From JAHBXL01 sp964409775 (lineage in GTDB: Bacteria > Planctomycetota > Phycisphaerae > Phycisphaerales > UBA1924), in contig CAYPEI010000018.1 in NCBI GenBank assembly GCA_964409775.1, forward strand, positions 1-64,000: a DNA stretch of 64,000 nucleotides, in the 5' to 3' direction. Positions 16,694 through 26,285 of this stretch are shown piece after piece. How positions within the stretch are numbered: position 1 is the first letter of the stretch; each line of letters begins with the position of its first letter. The notes under the pieces were generated by a model. It was not told where the DNA came from. It was given only the letters and a program-made list of their open reading frames with translations, and did no database searches. The position numbers and the translations under genes were made by a program.

Positions 16694-18091
16694 ATGCTTG
16701 GGCGACTGTACCCGCTTCGAGGACTGCCGCGACAGGGCCAGATCTGGTCGTGGATCTCCTTTGACGTCGCGAACCAGTCGTTCACGCTGCTGATCAACAC
16801 GCTGCTGTTCTCGATCTTCTTCACGCAGGTGGTCGTGACCGACCCCGCGATGCGGAACACGTGGTGGAACATCACGTACGCGACGAGCATGCTGCTGACG
16901 GTGATCCTGTCGCCGATCTTCGGGGCGATCTCGGATGCGCGGGCGTGGAAGAAGGAATGCCTGGTGGTGTCGGGGCTCACGTGCGGCGTGCTGACGTGTT
17001 GCTTCGGGTTCATCGGGCCGGGCGCGCTGTGGCTGGCGCTGCTTCTGTACATCCCGGCGAACCTGGCGTACTCGATCGGGGAGAACTTCCTGGCGTCGTT
17101 CCTGCCGGAGTTGTCGCCGCGGGAGGCGTTCGGGCGGGTGTCGGGGTTCTCGTGGGGCGTGGCGTACTTCGCCGCGCTGGTGATCCTGCTGCTGACCGCG
17201 GCGACGATGATCGGGTGGAACCTGAAGGCGCCGGATGAGTGGCGGCCGTTTTTCGTCGCGGCCGGGGTGTGGTTTATCGCGTTCGCGGTGCCGACACTGG
17301 TGTTCCTGCGCGAGCGTGCGGAGCCGGAGAAGGGACCCCAGCGGAACGTGGTGGCGGATGCGTTTGCGCGCCTGGGCGAGTCGATCCGGAATATCCGCGA
17401 GTTCCGTGACCTGTGCATCCTGCTGGTCGCGTCGCTTCTCTATGGCACGGGCATGAGCGTGGTGGTGTACTTTGCGAGCATCATCGCGGCGGACTTCGGG
17501 TTCGACAACGTTCGGCTGGTGGCGTTTGTCGCGGTGATCACGGTGTCGGGGGTTGTCGGCACGCTGATCCCGATGCTGTATCAGGACTCGTTCGGGCATA
17601 AGAACACGACGCTGGCGCTGCTGGGGCTGTGGATGGTGACGACGCTGGCGCTGGCGGCGTATGCGTGGATGCGGTCACGCTCGGCCTCGCCGGCGGACTA
17701 CCCGGCGTGGCCGATGTGGATCATGGGGAACCTGCTGGGGTTCGGGCTGGGCTCGCTGGGCTCGGCGAACCGGGCGTTCGTGGGTTTTCTGACGCCGGTC
17801 TCGCGGACGGGCGAGGTGTTCGGCCTGTGGGGCCTGGTGTTCAAGTTGTCGGCGGTCTGCACGATCCCGTTCGGCGTGGCCAAGGACAAGTTGGGCACGC
17901 CGGCGGCGTTGCTGGTGCTGTTCGGGTTCATCGTGACCGGGCTGGTGATCACGCTGTTTGTGAACGAGCGCCGGGGCCGGGAGTCGGCACGCGTGCTGGA
18001 CGGACAGACGGAAGCGGGAACGCCGATGGGCCCGGGGCCGGGCCCGCTGCCCGCGCCCGAGCAGGCTCCGCAATCGGCGGGCGCCCGCTAG
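16694..18091 (+). CDS. UMF1-type MFS transporter
   Basis: 465 residues with about 12 hydrophobic segments. SWISFDVANQSFTLLINTLLF near the N-terminus and the loop SPIFGAISDARAWKKECL are typical of the UMF1/Atg22-like branch of the major facilitator superfamily. In eukaryotes Atg22 exports amino acids from vacuoles; bacterial members are uncharacterised. The C-terminal tail is Pro/Gly-rich and cytoplasmic. The stop codon lies nine bases before trpB. Confidence 0.85.
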   Translation: MLGRLYPLRGLPRQGQIWSWISFDVANQSFTLLINTLLFSIFFTQVVVTDPAMRNTWWNITYATSMLLTVILSPIFGAISDARAWKKECLVVSGLTCGVLTCCFGFIGPGALWLALLLYIPANLAYSIGENFLASFLPELSPREAFGRVSGFSWGVAYFAALVILLLTAATMIGWNLKAPDEWRPFFVAAGVWFIAFAVPTLVFLRERAEPEKGPQRNVVADAFARLGESIRNIREFRDLCILLVASLLYGTGMSVVVYFASIIAADFGFDNVRLVAFVAVITVSGVVGTLIPMLYQDSFGHKNTTLALLGLWMVTTLALAAYAWMRSRSASPADYPAWPMWIMGNLLGFGLGSLGSANRAFVGFLTPVSRTGEVFGLWGLVFKLSAVCTIPFGVAKDKLGTPAALLVLFGFIVTGLVITLFVNERRGRESARVLDGQTEAGTPMGPGPGPLPAPEQAPQSAGAR

Positions 18092-18100
18092 GCTTTCGGC

Positions 18101-19339
18101 ATGCAACCCGTTGCCCCTGCACAACCTGTGTCCCGCGTTCCGACCGCCGCGGGCCGCTTCGGCGCGTTCGGCGGCTCGTATGTCCCCGAGACGCTGGTGG
18201 CGGCGCTGGAGCAACTGCGGTCGCAGTATGACGCGGTGCGGAACGACGCATCATTCTGGGGTGAACTCGAAGTGCTGATGCGGACGTTCGTGGGGCGGCC
18301 GACGCCGCTGTACTTCGCCTCGCGATTGACGGGGGCGGCGCGGGAACGCGCGGGGAGCGGGCGGGGAGCGAACATCTGGCTGAAGCGGGAGGACCTGGCG
18401 CACACGGGGGCGCACAAGATCAACAACACGCTCGGGCAGGCGCTGCTGACGATCCGCATGGGGAAGAGGCGGATCATCGCGGAGACGGGGGCGGGGCAGC
18501 ACGGGGTGGCGAGCGCGACGGCGGCGGCGCACTTCGGCCTGTCGTGCGACGTGTACATGGGGGCGGAGGACGTGCGGCGGCAGCGGTTGAACGTGGTGCG
18601 GATGAAACTGCTGGGGGCGCGCGTCGTCGAGGTGGAGGCGGGCTCGCGGACGTTGAAGGACGCGACCAACGAGGCGATGCGGGACTGGATGGGCTCGGTC
18701 GAGCACACGCACTACATCATCGGGTCGGTCGTCGGGCCGCACCCGTTCCCGATGATCGTGCGGGACTTCCAGAGCGTGATCGGGCGGGAGTGCCGCGCAC
18801 AGTGCCTCCAGACGCTTGGCCGACTGCCGGACGTGGTTGTGGCGTGCGTCGGCGGAGGATCGAACGCGGCGGGGATCTTCTACCCGTTTGTCGATGATGC
18901 AGGCGTCGCGCTGATCGGCGTCGAGGCGGGAGGGCGCGGCAACACGCCGGGCCAGCACGCCGCGCCGCTTTCGTTCGGCACACCGGGGATCCTGCACGGC
19001 TCTCTGAGTTACGTGCTGCAGGACGCCAACGGCCAGACTGCGGATGTGCATTCGTGCTCGGCGGGGCTCGACTATCCCGGTGTCGGGCCGGAGCACTCGT
19101 ATTGGAAAGATGCTGGCCGCGTGGGGTACACCGCGGCGACGGATGCGGAGGCGCTCGCGGCGTTCCAGTTGCTGGCGAGGACGGAGGGGATCATCCCCGC
19201 GCTCGAATCGAGCCACGCGATCCATGAAGGGGTGCGGATGGCGGCGACGATGCGGGCGGACCAGCACCTGGTGGTCAACCTCTCGGGGCGGGGTGACAAG
19301 GACGTGGATGAGGCGGTGCGGCTGATCGGGATGCGCTGA
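18101..19339 (+). CDS. trpB: Tryptophan synthase beta chain
   Basis: 412 residues. Condenses indole with serine to tryptophan, using PLP. FGAFGGSYVPETL, the PLP lysine in HTGAHKINN (Lys106), AETGAGQHGVA and the phosphate-binding GGGSNAAG are all present. TrpA is not adjacent, so the trp genes are dispersed. It starts nine bases after the MFS gene; a TAGGCT six bases before the ATG overlaps that gene's stop codon, so co-transcription is the simpler view. Confidence 0.95.
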   Translation: MQPVAPAQPVSRVPTAAGRFGAFGGSYVPETLVAALEQLRSQYDAVRNDASFWGELEVLMRTFVGRPTPLYFASRLTGAARERAGSGRGANIWLKREDLAHTGAHKINNTLGQALLTIRMGKRRIIAETGAGQHGVASATAAAHFGLSCDVYMGAEDVRRQRLNVVRMKLLGARVVEVEAGSRTLKDATNEAMRDWMGSVEHTHYIIGSVVGPHPFPMIVRDFQSVIGRECRAQCLQTLGRLPDVVVACVGGGSNAAGIFYPFVDDAGVALIGVEAGGRGNTPGQHAAPLSFGTPGILHGSLSYVLQDANGQTADVHSCSAGLDYPGVGPEHSYWKDAGRVGYTAATDAEALAAFQLLARTEGIIPALESSHAIHEGVRMAATMRADQHLVVNLSGRGDKDVDEAVRLIGMR

Positions 19340-19365
19340 GGCCTCGCGGGCATCAGGCGCCACCA

Positions 19366-20745
19366 TCAGGCTCGGGGGCGGCGGCGCAGGAACACCAGGC
19401 CGAACGACCGGGCGAACCAGGCCGCGATCTCGGCGGCGGAGTGCAGCGCGAGTTTGATCCGGAGGCGCTTGAGCGAGGGGTCGTCCGGCTCGGTGCGGAT
19501 CGCCTGGGAGACCCAGTAGCGTGCACGGTTCCACTGGCGGTCGTACACGCAGGCGACGGCCAGGTTGTGCATGGCGGGGACGAACTTGGGATCGCACTTG
19601 AGGATGCGCCTGCAGACATCCATTCCGGCAGCGCGGTCGCCGAGCGTGAAGCACGCGACCGAGAGGTGGTGGAGCGCCGGGACGTGGGTCGGGAGGTGCC
19701 GGACGACCACGCCGAGCACCTCGCGTGCCTCGGCGGGCATTCCTGCGTCGAGCAGTCCGACGCCCAGGTCCTCGGCCTCGGGGTCGGTGAACCGCTCGGG
19801 ACGCTGCCGCCAGGCCTCGAGGTCGTCGCGGAGGAGTTCGCGAGCGGCGGCGGCATCGGGCCGGGAGCCGCGGGAGAGCATCGTGGCGGCGAGCCGGCGG
19901 CGGACGCCGGGGAACTCGGGCTCGAGGCGGAGGACGACGGTGTATTGCTCCGCGGCCTGATCTGGCTTGCCGAGGCGGGAGGCGAGGTCTCCCAACTGGA
20001 AGTGCGCATCGGCGTTGTCGGGCTCGATCTCGAGCACGCGACGGAACTTCTCCTCGGCTTCCTGCACGCGGTTCATGCGGACGAGGAGGATGCCCAGGTC
20101 GAGGAGCGTCTCGATGTCACCGGGATCCTGCCGGAGTTCACGCAGAAAGAGTTGGCGGGCCCGTTCGAGCCTGCCCGAGGCGGCGTAGGCCTGCGCGAGG
20201 CGGGCGTGCACGCCGGGCAGGCGCGGGTCGTGGTGCGCGGCTTCGCGGAGGCACCAGAGGGCGCGGTCGGTCTGGCCGCGGGAGAGCAGGGAGTCGGCCA
20301 GGCAGGCGAAGGCGAGGGCGTTCCTGGGATCGACCTGCTGGGCGAGGTAGAACATGACCTCGGCCTGGTCGTGATCGCCGAGGCGTGAGTAGGCATCGAT
20401 GCGGTGGATGTAGGCCATGGCGTTGCGCGGATCGCAACGCTGGGCCCGTTCGAACCACTCGATCGAGCCCCGAGGGTCATCGGCCCGGAGGAGATTCAAC
20501 CCTGCGCAGAGGGCGGCGTGGGGATCGCCGGCGTCGAGTTCGTGGCAGGCGCGGAAGGCGGAGGAGGCGTCGCGGAACCGCCCCGCGGCCTCGAGCGTCA
20601 GGCCGAGATTGAAGTGCCACTCGGCCCGGTGCGGGTTGAGTTCGAGCGCGCGGCGCAACTCGGACTCGGCGTCGTCCCAACGACCGTCCTGGAACGCCTC
20701 GTGTGCGCGTTCGACGTGCTCTTCGGCCTCAAACCAGTCGTTCAC
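19366..20745 (-). CDS. Tetratricopeptide-repeat protein
   Basis: 459 residues made almost entirely of TPR units: AESELRRALELNPHRAEWHF, YIHRIDAYSRLGDHDQAEV, AEEKFRRVLEIEPDNADAHF, AEQYTVVLRLEPEFP, AMHNLAVACVYDRQWNRARY. No signal peptide, so a cytoplasmic protein-interaction scaffold. It converges on trpB and diverges from the secreted HEAT-like protein. Confidence 0.85.
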   Translation of the reverse strand: MNDWFEAEEHVERAHEAFQDGRWDDAESELRRALELNPHRAEWHFNLGLTLEAAGRFRDASSAFRACHELDAGDPHAALCAGLNLLRADDPRGSIEWFERAQRCDPRNAMAYIHRIDAYSRLGDHDQAEVMFYLAQQVDPRNALAFACLADSLLSRGQTDRALWCLREAAHHDPRLPGVHARLAQAYAASGRLERARQLFLRELRQDPGDIETLLDLGILLVRMNRVQEAEEKFRRVLEIEPDNADAHFQLGDLASRLGKPDQAAEQYTVVLRLEPEFPGVRRRLAATMLSRGSRPDAAAARELLRDDLEAWRQRPERFTDPEAEDLGVGLLDAGMPAEAREVLGVVVRHLPTHVPALHHLSVACFTLGDRAAGMDVCRRILKCDPKFVPAMHNLAVACVYDRQWNRARYWVSQAIRTEPDDPSLKRLRIKLALHSAAEIAAWFARSFGLVFLRRRPRA

Positions 20746-20860
20746 GGCGTGTTCCGGGCAGGAAGGTGCAACCGCAGCAACGGCTGAAGGTTATTCGGCG
20801 CGAAGCGTCCATTCAATTGAAGAAGTCAACCTAGCATCGACCGATCGCTCCTCTCCCACC

Positions 20861-22852
20861 ATGAACAGTCACTCCGCCAGGGTGTGCCGGCGCCTTGCCC
20901 TTGTCGCGGGGTACGTGCTGCTGTGCGCCCTGCCGGTCGGGGTCGGCGGCCAGCCGGATGCCCCGGCTGCGCAGCCTGCCGACTCGGCGACACCGTCGGG
21001 CCTGGTGAATGCGGACATCGTGATCCTTCGAGATCCGCAGGCCGACGAAGCGACCAAAGCCGCGGCCGCGGGGCGACTGCTGGCGACCACCAACCCCGAG
21101 GTCCGCGACGCAGTGATCTGGCTGCTGCAGCCCGGCAATAGCGCCGGAGACGTCAGCCTGGTGTTACTGGAAACGGCGGCGGCGACGGCCAATGTTCCGG
21201 CGTGGGTGCTGGAACCCTGCCGCGGCGTGGTGGAGGATGTTCGAACTTCCGCGGCGGCGAAGACGGCGGCGATCGGTGCGATCGGGTCGATCCGGACGCG
21301 GGAGGCGATCCGAACGCTGATCCCGTGGCTGGATGACTCCAGCCGGCCGGAACTTCGCTCGCCTGCGGCGCGTGCGTTGAGCCGTCAGACCGGCCGCGGC
21401 GACCTTGGGGCGGATCAGCGCCGCTGGCGTGAGTGGTTCGGCCAGATCGAGTGGCTGCCGGAACTTGAGTGGCGGACGCTGCTTGCGCAGAACCTCGCGG
21501 AGGCGGCCGACCGGGCGACGCGGGAGCGGGATCGGAGCACAGCGATGCTGCTGGACTCGCTGCGGGCGAGATTCCGCGACGCGGTAACCACGGAGCAGCG
21601 GTCCGGGATGCTGGTGGAGTTTCTCCGACACGAGGTGTCGGCGGTTCGGAAACTGGGCATCGAACTCACCCGGCAGGAACTGGCGAACGCCCGGCCGCTG
21701 GAGCCGAGCGTGGCGACCGCCGTGGAGTCGCTGCTGAGCGGCCGATCGCGGGAGTTCCGGCGGTCGGCCGCGGAGTTGCTGGGAATCCTCTCGCTGACGG
21801 ACGGCGGTCAGGCGATCGCGGCGGCGCTGGTGCGGGAGGAGGACACGGATGTGGTCGCCCCGCTGCTTCGGGCGGCGGCGAGGAACCCGTCGGCGGACCT
21901 GGCGAGCGTGGTGGTGCGATGGCTGGAAGGGCCCGCGGCGTGCCGCGAGCCCGCGTTGAGCGCGGCGGCTTCGCTGTATGCCGCGGGGTATCTGAACAAG
22001 CCCCAGGATGTGCGGACCCTTCGGGATGCGCTCCGGGCGTTGCCGCTCGAGGATCTGACTCCGGGCACGAGCGGAACGCTGGCGATGTACTACAAACTCG
22101 GGGACGATGAAGACCGAGCCAAGGTGCACGGGCTGTTGAGCACGTCGGACCCGGTTCGCCGGCGCGCGGCGGCGGACCTGCTGGCGAACGACCCCTCCGC
22201 GACGGATGCGCTGATCGCGGCCGCGGCGGCCGACCCGACGCTGGTGGAGGCGGCGACACGGGCGGTTTCGCTGCACCGGGCGACGATCGACGGGTATGAG
22301 GCGATCGCCCGGCTTCCCGCGGCGAACGAGGCGGCACGGCAGGAGCGGCTGCTCAGTGTGGCAACAGGGTTGCCGCCGCGGGACCTGCTTGCGGCCGCGA
22401 TGACCACCGACAGCCCGGTGTTTCGCGACGCGATCCTGTCGCGACTCACGGAGACGACCGAACTCCAGGCGTTCGGCGTCTGGCGGAGCGCCAAGCAGTC
22501 ACCGCACCCGGCCGTGGTGGCGGGCATGCTGCTGCTGTGCCGGACGCGGCTGGAACTGGGCCGGCCGGCCGGGGCGCTGGAGGTGCTCACGGACCTGCAG
22601 CCGATCGCGGCGGTGATCGACAGCGCCGAGTTCGACGGTCTCAAGACAATTGCATTGCTGTGGCTGAACCGCATCGACGAGGCGGAGGCATGCAACGCAT
22701 CGGTTTCGGCGTGGGTGGACGGGCTGGAGAACGCGATTGGACTGCCGCACGCGGCGCAGATCGTCCGCGCGATCGACACGCGATTCGGGACGGTTGACGG
22801 CCCGGAGGGGCAACGATTGACCGCTCTGCGCAGTCGGCTGCCGCGAAACTAG
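20861..22852 (+). CDS. Secreted helical-repeat (HEAT-like) protein
   Basis: 663 residues. The signal peptide is clear (RRLALVAGYVLLCALPVGVGG). The mature part is alpha-helical and Ala/Leu/Arg-rich with recurring HEAT-like units (AAAGRLLATTNPEVRDAVIW, TAAIGAIGSIRTREAIRTL, RAAARNPSADLASVVV). No catalytic motif seen. It probably resides in the periplasm as a scaffold. ATG 20861 is chosen because the signal peptide follows it; the open frame upstream is a shadow of the divergent TPR gene. Confidence 0.7.
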   Translation: MNSHSARVCRRLALVAGYVLLCALPVGVGGQPDAPAAQPADSATPSGLVNADIVILRDPQADEATKAAAAGRLLATTNPEVRDAVIWLLQPGNSAGDVSLVLLETAAATANVPAWVLEPCRGVVEDVRTSAAAKTAAIGAIGSIRTREAIRTLIPWLDDSSRPELRSPAARALSRQTGRGDLGADQRRWREWFGQIEWLPELEWRTLLAQNLAEAADRATRERDRSTAMLLDSLRARFRDAVTTEQRSGMLVEFLRHEVSAVRKLGIELTRQELANARPLEPSVATAVESLLSGRSREFRRSAAELLGILSLTDGGQAIAAALVREEDTDVVAPLLRAAARNPSADLASVVVRWLEGPAACREPALSAAASLYAAGYLNKPQDVRTLRDALRALPLEDLTPGTSGTLAMYYKLGDDEDRAKVHGLLSTSDPVRRRAAADLLANDPSATDALIAAAAADPTLVEAATRAVSLHRATIDGYEAIARLPAANEAARQERLLSVATGLPPRDLLAAAMTTDSPVFRDAILSRLTETTELQAFGVWRSAKQSPHPAVVAGMLLLCRTRLELGRPAGALEVLTDLQPIAAVIDSAEFDGLKTIALLWLNRIDEAEACNASVSAWVDGLENAIGLPHAAQIVRAIDTRFGTVDGPEGQRLTALRSRLPRN

Positions 22853-22880
22853 ATGAGGGGTTGACCGCGGTGGGTCGTGC

Positions 22881-23684
22881 TCAGGACTGGCGGGCGGGCC
22901 GGATGAGTTCGAGGACGCCTCGGACCGCGAGCGGGCCGCGCCGCTGGGTGTCGATCGCGGCGACCGAGGGCAGCGAAGCGAGCGCATCATCGGCAGAGGA
23001 AAAGCCGCCCGAAGGATCGAGGGCGCGATCGAACCACGCATCCCAGCGACGATCGAGGCGCTTCACCAGGCGACCGGCGGGGATGAGGGGCTCTTCGCAA
23101 CGCAGGCCGGTGACCAGTTGATAGCCGACTTCTGCGACCGATCGGACCTCGTCGCGAGCGGCTTCGGGGTCGAAGCCCGCGGCGCCCCGCAGGGCCCTAC
23201 GAAGACCGTACAGTTCGATGATGATCCGGCCGTGGCGATCCACGAGGAGTTCGTCGAGATCGACCGGGCCATGGCATCGCCGCCGGCTGTGGGCATATCC
23301 GACACCCTGGAAGATCTGGGTGAGAGCGGGCTCGATCTCAAAGGGGCTGAGTTGTCCGCCCTTTTCGCGGAGCAGCCGGGCGAGGGTGCGCACACCGTCC
23401 GCATCGCCCGTGAACGGGCAGATCACCCACGGGGTGTGCGACTGGTCGAGCGCAACCTGCTCGATCTTGAGCAGGTGAGGCTCATCCAGGGACGCGAGTT
23501 GCTCAACCGCGCTGAGGAAGCGGCGCTGGTCGTGCCGTCCCCGCACGGACGCAAACCGATAGGCGACGTGGCTGGTGTTCCCCTGGCCGTGGAGCGCGAG
23601 CCAACGTTGGGCGATCGCGCAGGGTTCCAGGGCGCGGGTCAACGCGTAGGGGCCAAGCATGGGACGTTGGTGCTGATCCAGCAT
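22881..23684 (-). CDS. Pseudokinase-like protein
   Basis: 267 residues with the outline of a Ser/Thr protein kinase but without its catalytic residues. SHVAYRFAS replaces the VAxK lysine region (Arg43). The HRD loop is replaced by CHGPVDLDELLVD, so the catalytic Asp is Pro140 and the Asn is Glu145. DFG is replaced by L158-Y159-G160. The following DEVRSVAEVGYQLVTG matches the kinase F-helix pattern. It is likely a non-catalytic sensor or scaffold. It converges on the secreted HEAT-like gene; the response regulator lies upstream on the same strand. Confidence 0.65.
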   Translation of the reverse strand: MLDQHQRPMLGPYALTRALEPCAIAQRWLALHGQGNTSHVAYRFASVRGRHDQRRFLSAVEQLASLDEPHLLKIEQVALDQSHTPWVICPFTGDADGVRTLARLLREKGGQLSPFEIEPALTQIFQGVGYAHSRRRCHGPVDLDELLVDRHGRIIIELYGLRRALRGAAGFDPEAARDEVRSVAEVGYQLVTGLRCEEPLIPAGRLVKRLDRRWDAWFDRALDPSGGFSSADDALASLPSVAAIDTQRRGPLAVRGVLELIRPARQS

Positions 23685-23998
23685 TCAGGAACTGCCGAAA
23701 ACCGGCCTCCGCCGCCCCATCACCAACCCCGCCAACCGTCCACGCCCGCCATCCGGGCGACCCTCAATCACCACACCTGCATCGCACCAGAACGAGTCGG
23801 AGAGGTCTGGTGATATCGGCCAACCCACAATTTGCGGGCCAGTTTAGGCACAATGGTGTGAAAACACAAACAAATCCGATCGAAATCCGAACAAGTCCTC
23901 GCACGCGGCGAGCGTCGTCGCACGACGGTTCGCTGCGTCGCGACAAACAGGTTTATCAGAGTCGGGAGCGTCTGGGGTGCGTCGGGCGGAACGGTTGG
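23685..23998. other. Spacer between response regulator and pseudokinase genes
   Basis: About 314 bases without a gene. An imperfect hairpin at 23904-23937 has CGTCGT/ACGACG at its tip and further pairing (GGCGA with TCGC) below. The stretch at 23810-23880 is AT-richer than the surroundings and could hold the pseudokinase promoter, but no consensus pair stands out. Confidence 0.45.
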
Positions 23999-24517
23999 TT
24001 ACTCCCGCTCTCCCTTGAGTTTGCGCATCTGCTCCAAGGTGCTGTCGAGTTGCTTCTTGAGGAGCCTGACGCGGAGGAGCGACCGAACGCGGGTCAGCAG
24101 TTCGAGTTTGTTGACGGGCTTGGTGAGGAAATCGTCTGCACCGGATTCCACCGCCCGCTCGACGTCTCCGACTTCGTTCAGAGCCGTGACCATGATCACC
24201 GGGATATCCCGGGTTGCCGGAGAACTCTTGAGTTTGGTGCAGAGTTGGAAGCCGCTCATGCGGGGCATCATGACGTCGAGCAGGATGATGTCCGGCGGTT
24301 CGCGATCGATGGACCCCATCGCTTCGACGCCGTCGCGGGCGGTTCGGATGGGGCACTCGAGGTCGTCGAGATAGGCGTTGAGCAGTTCGAGATTCTGGGC
24401 GTTGTCGTCGACGAGCAGCACCGTCCCTGCGATGGGTGCGGACGGGTCGAAGGGGTCAAGACCGGCGGGTTTCGGGTTCGGGTCGGGCATCAGGTTCTCT
24501 TGGGTGACTGCGGGCAT
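23999..24517 (-). CDS. Response regulator (receiver domain with coiled tail)
   Basis: 172 residues. A single CheY-like receiver domain: acidic pair in VLLVDDNAQN, phospho-acceptor Asp in IILLDVMMPRMSG, Thr in IMVTALNE, and Lys in FLTKPVN. No output domain; the C-terminus is a short coiled coil (LLKKQLDSTLEQMRKLKGE) that may mediate partner binding. ATG 24490 with AAGAGAA upstream is an alternative start. No histidine kinase is adjacent. Confidence 0.88.
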   Translation of the reverse strand: MPAVTQENLMPDPNPKPAGLDPFDPSAPIAGTVLLVDDNAQNLELLNAYLDDLECPIRTARDGVEAMGSIDREPPDIILLDVMMPRMSGFQLCTKLKSSPATRDIPVIMVTALNEVGDVERAVESGADDFLTKPVNKLELLTRVRSLLRVRLLKKQLDSTLEQMRKLKGERE

Positions 24518-24675
24518 GGTACACCAGAACGTTGGGGCGCGGTTGAACTGCGCGGCGCCCGGATCTCGTGAAGGGGCGGTACGATCGCCGCCCGGGTTGT
24601 CTGGAGCGCGTTCGCCGAGGCGGCCGATGAATGGGCACTTGTCCGTGTCGACAAGCCACCGAGGAGGGTTCCGGC

Positions 24676-26235
24676 ATGTTGAAGGCTTGCGTGCGGCCGC
24701 GTGGCACCGTCGCGATTTCGTTCCTGGCGGCGTTGCTGCTCGTGGGTTCGGGCGCGCTTGGCCAGGGCTCGCTGGAGCAGCGGATCCGGAACGCGATGGA
24801 GAAGGCCCGTCTGGGAAAGGCCGCGGTCGGGGTGTGCGTGGTGGACGCGGCGAGCGGGCGGGAACTGGTGTCGATCTCGACGACCGGACAGACCGAGCCG
24901 GGGCTGATCCCCGCGTCGAACCTGAAACTGCTCACCACCGGGGCGGCGCTGGTGACGGTGGGGCCGGAGTTCGAGTTCCGAACGCAGTTTGTGGTGAGCG
25001 GCGATCAGGTCGTGATCGAGGGCACCGGCGACCCCGCGCTGGCCGACCCGGAACTGCTGGGCAGGATGCGGACGAGCATCGATCAGTTTCTGGACCGGCT
25101 GGCGGACTCTGTCGCGACGGCAGCGAAGGGGGCGGTGAAGGAGATCGTGATTGACGACCGGGTCTTTGATCGCGAAGCCGTCCATCCGCAGTGGCCGGCG
25201 GATCAACTGAACCGCGCGTATTGCGCGCCGGTGAGCGGGCTGAACTTCCACGCGAACATCCTGCACGTGTTCCCGCAGCCGGGGAGCCGGGCGGGCGATC
25301 CTCCGTCGATCCGCACGGAGCCATCGGCATCGTGGCTGGAGTTCGACCGGCAGCGGGCGCGAACGGTGCGGGAAGGCACGACGCAGGTCTGGATCGAGCA
25401 GGGAGCGACGCCGTTCCGCTTCGCGCTGCACGGCAGCGTTCGGAATGCGCCGACGGAGCCGGTGTCTGTCGCGGTGAAGGACCCGGCGACGATCTTTGCG
25501 AGGCTGCTGGCGGACCGGATCGGCGCTCGGCTGAAGTGCGCTGCGCCGTCGGTGCGGCTGGCCGGGGCGGATGAGCCGGTGGCCTCCTCGAGATCCGAAT
25601 CGGTCGTCGCGGCGGTGGTCCGGACGCCGATCAGCGTCGTGCTGGAGCGGTGCAATGTCGACTCGGACAATCTCTACGCGGAGTGCCTGCTGAAACTGAC
25701 CGGCCACCAGGTCACACACCAGCCCGGCTCGTGGGCGAACGGGGCGGCGGTGGTGCGGATGGTGGTGAAGGACCGGATCGGCGCGAATCACGCGGCGAAC
25801 CTGACGATGTCCGACGGCTCGGGGCTGTCGCGCGGGAACCGGGTGACCCCGCAGATGCTGGCGCACTGGCTGGCGAACCTTGCGACCGACGACCGGGTGG
25901 GCGAGACGTATGTGCGGTCGCTGGCGGTGGCGAAGGAGGAAGGGACGGTCAAGAACCGGTTCAAGGGCAAGTCGCTGGTCAACGAGGTCCGGGCCAAGAG
26001 CGGGTACATCCGCGAGGTGCGATCGCTGTCGGGGCTGGTGTCGGTCGTGACCGAGAGCGATGCGCTGGTCCCGGGCCGGGAACCCACCCGGCGGCTTGCG
26101 TTCAGCATCCTGGTCAACGAGATCCCATCGGGCGCCGATCAGCGTGCCAAGGAGTTCCACGAGAATGTCGTGGAGGTGCTCGACGAGTACCTTGCCGAAC
26201 GGGCGAGGGTGACCGGCTCGGCCAGCGTCAGATAA
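24676..26235 (+). CDS. dacB: D-alanyl-D-alanine carboxypeptidase/endopeptidase, PBP4 type (S13)
   Basis: 519 residues. Periplasmic peptidoglycan hydrolase of family S13. A signal peptide (FLAALLLVGSGALGQ) is followed by the three active-site motifs: SNLK (Ser81-Lys84), SDN in NVDSDNLYAE, and KSG in VRAKSGYIRE. The domain II region (IEGTGDPAL, IDDRVFD) typical of PBP4 is present. GGAGGG seven bases upstream fixes ATG 24676. PBP4-type enzymes occur in planctomycetes that retain peptidoglycan. Confidence 0.9.
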   Translation: MLKACVRPRGTVAISFLAALLLVGSGALGQGSLEQRIRNAMEKARLGKAAVGVCVVDAASGRELVSISTTGQTEPGLIPASNLKLLTTGAALVTVGPEFEFRTQFVVSGDQVVIEGTGDPALADPELLGRMRTSIDQFLDRLADSVATAAKGAVKEIVIDDRVFDREAVHPQWPADQLNRAYCAPVSGLNFHANILHVFPQPGSRAGDPPSIRTEPSASWLEFDRQRARTVREGTTQVWIEQGATPFRFALHGSVRNAPTEPVSVAVKDPATIFARLLADRIGARLKCAAPSVRLAGADEPVASSRSESVVAAVVRTPISVVLERCNVDSDNLYAECLLKLTGHQVTHQPGSWANGAAVVRMVVKDRIGANHAANLTMSDGSGLSRGNRVTPQMLAHWLANLATDDRVGETYVRSLAVAKEEGTVKNRFKGKSLVNEVRAKSGYIREVRSLSGLVSVVTESDALVPGREPTRRLAFSILVNEIPSGADQRAKEFHENVVEVLDEYLAERARVTGSASVR

Positions 26236-26273
26236 AGCCGTCGCTGCGGTTGTCCGGACGGGTCGATCGGGCA

Positions 26274-26279
26274 CACAAT
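26274..26279 (+). promoter_or_regulatory. -10-like box before the ChaN-like gene
   Basis: CACAAT, six bases, then ATG 26286, with no Shine-Dalgarno sequence. It matches TATAAT at four of six positions and has the spacing expected for a leaderless start. Confidence 0.3.
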
Positions 26280-26285
26280 GCGTGC

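Noticed and set aside
18089..18094. TAGGCT as leaderless promoter of trpB
   Set aside because: Spacing fits, but the TAG is the stop codon of the upstream MFS gene, so the match may be chance; not listed as a promoter.
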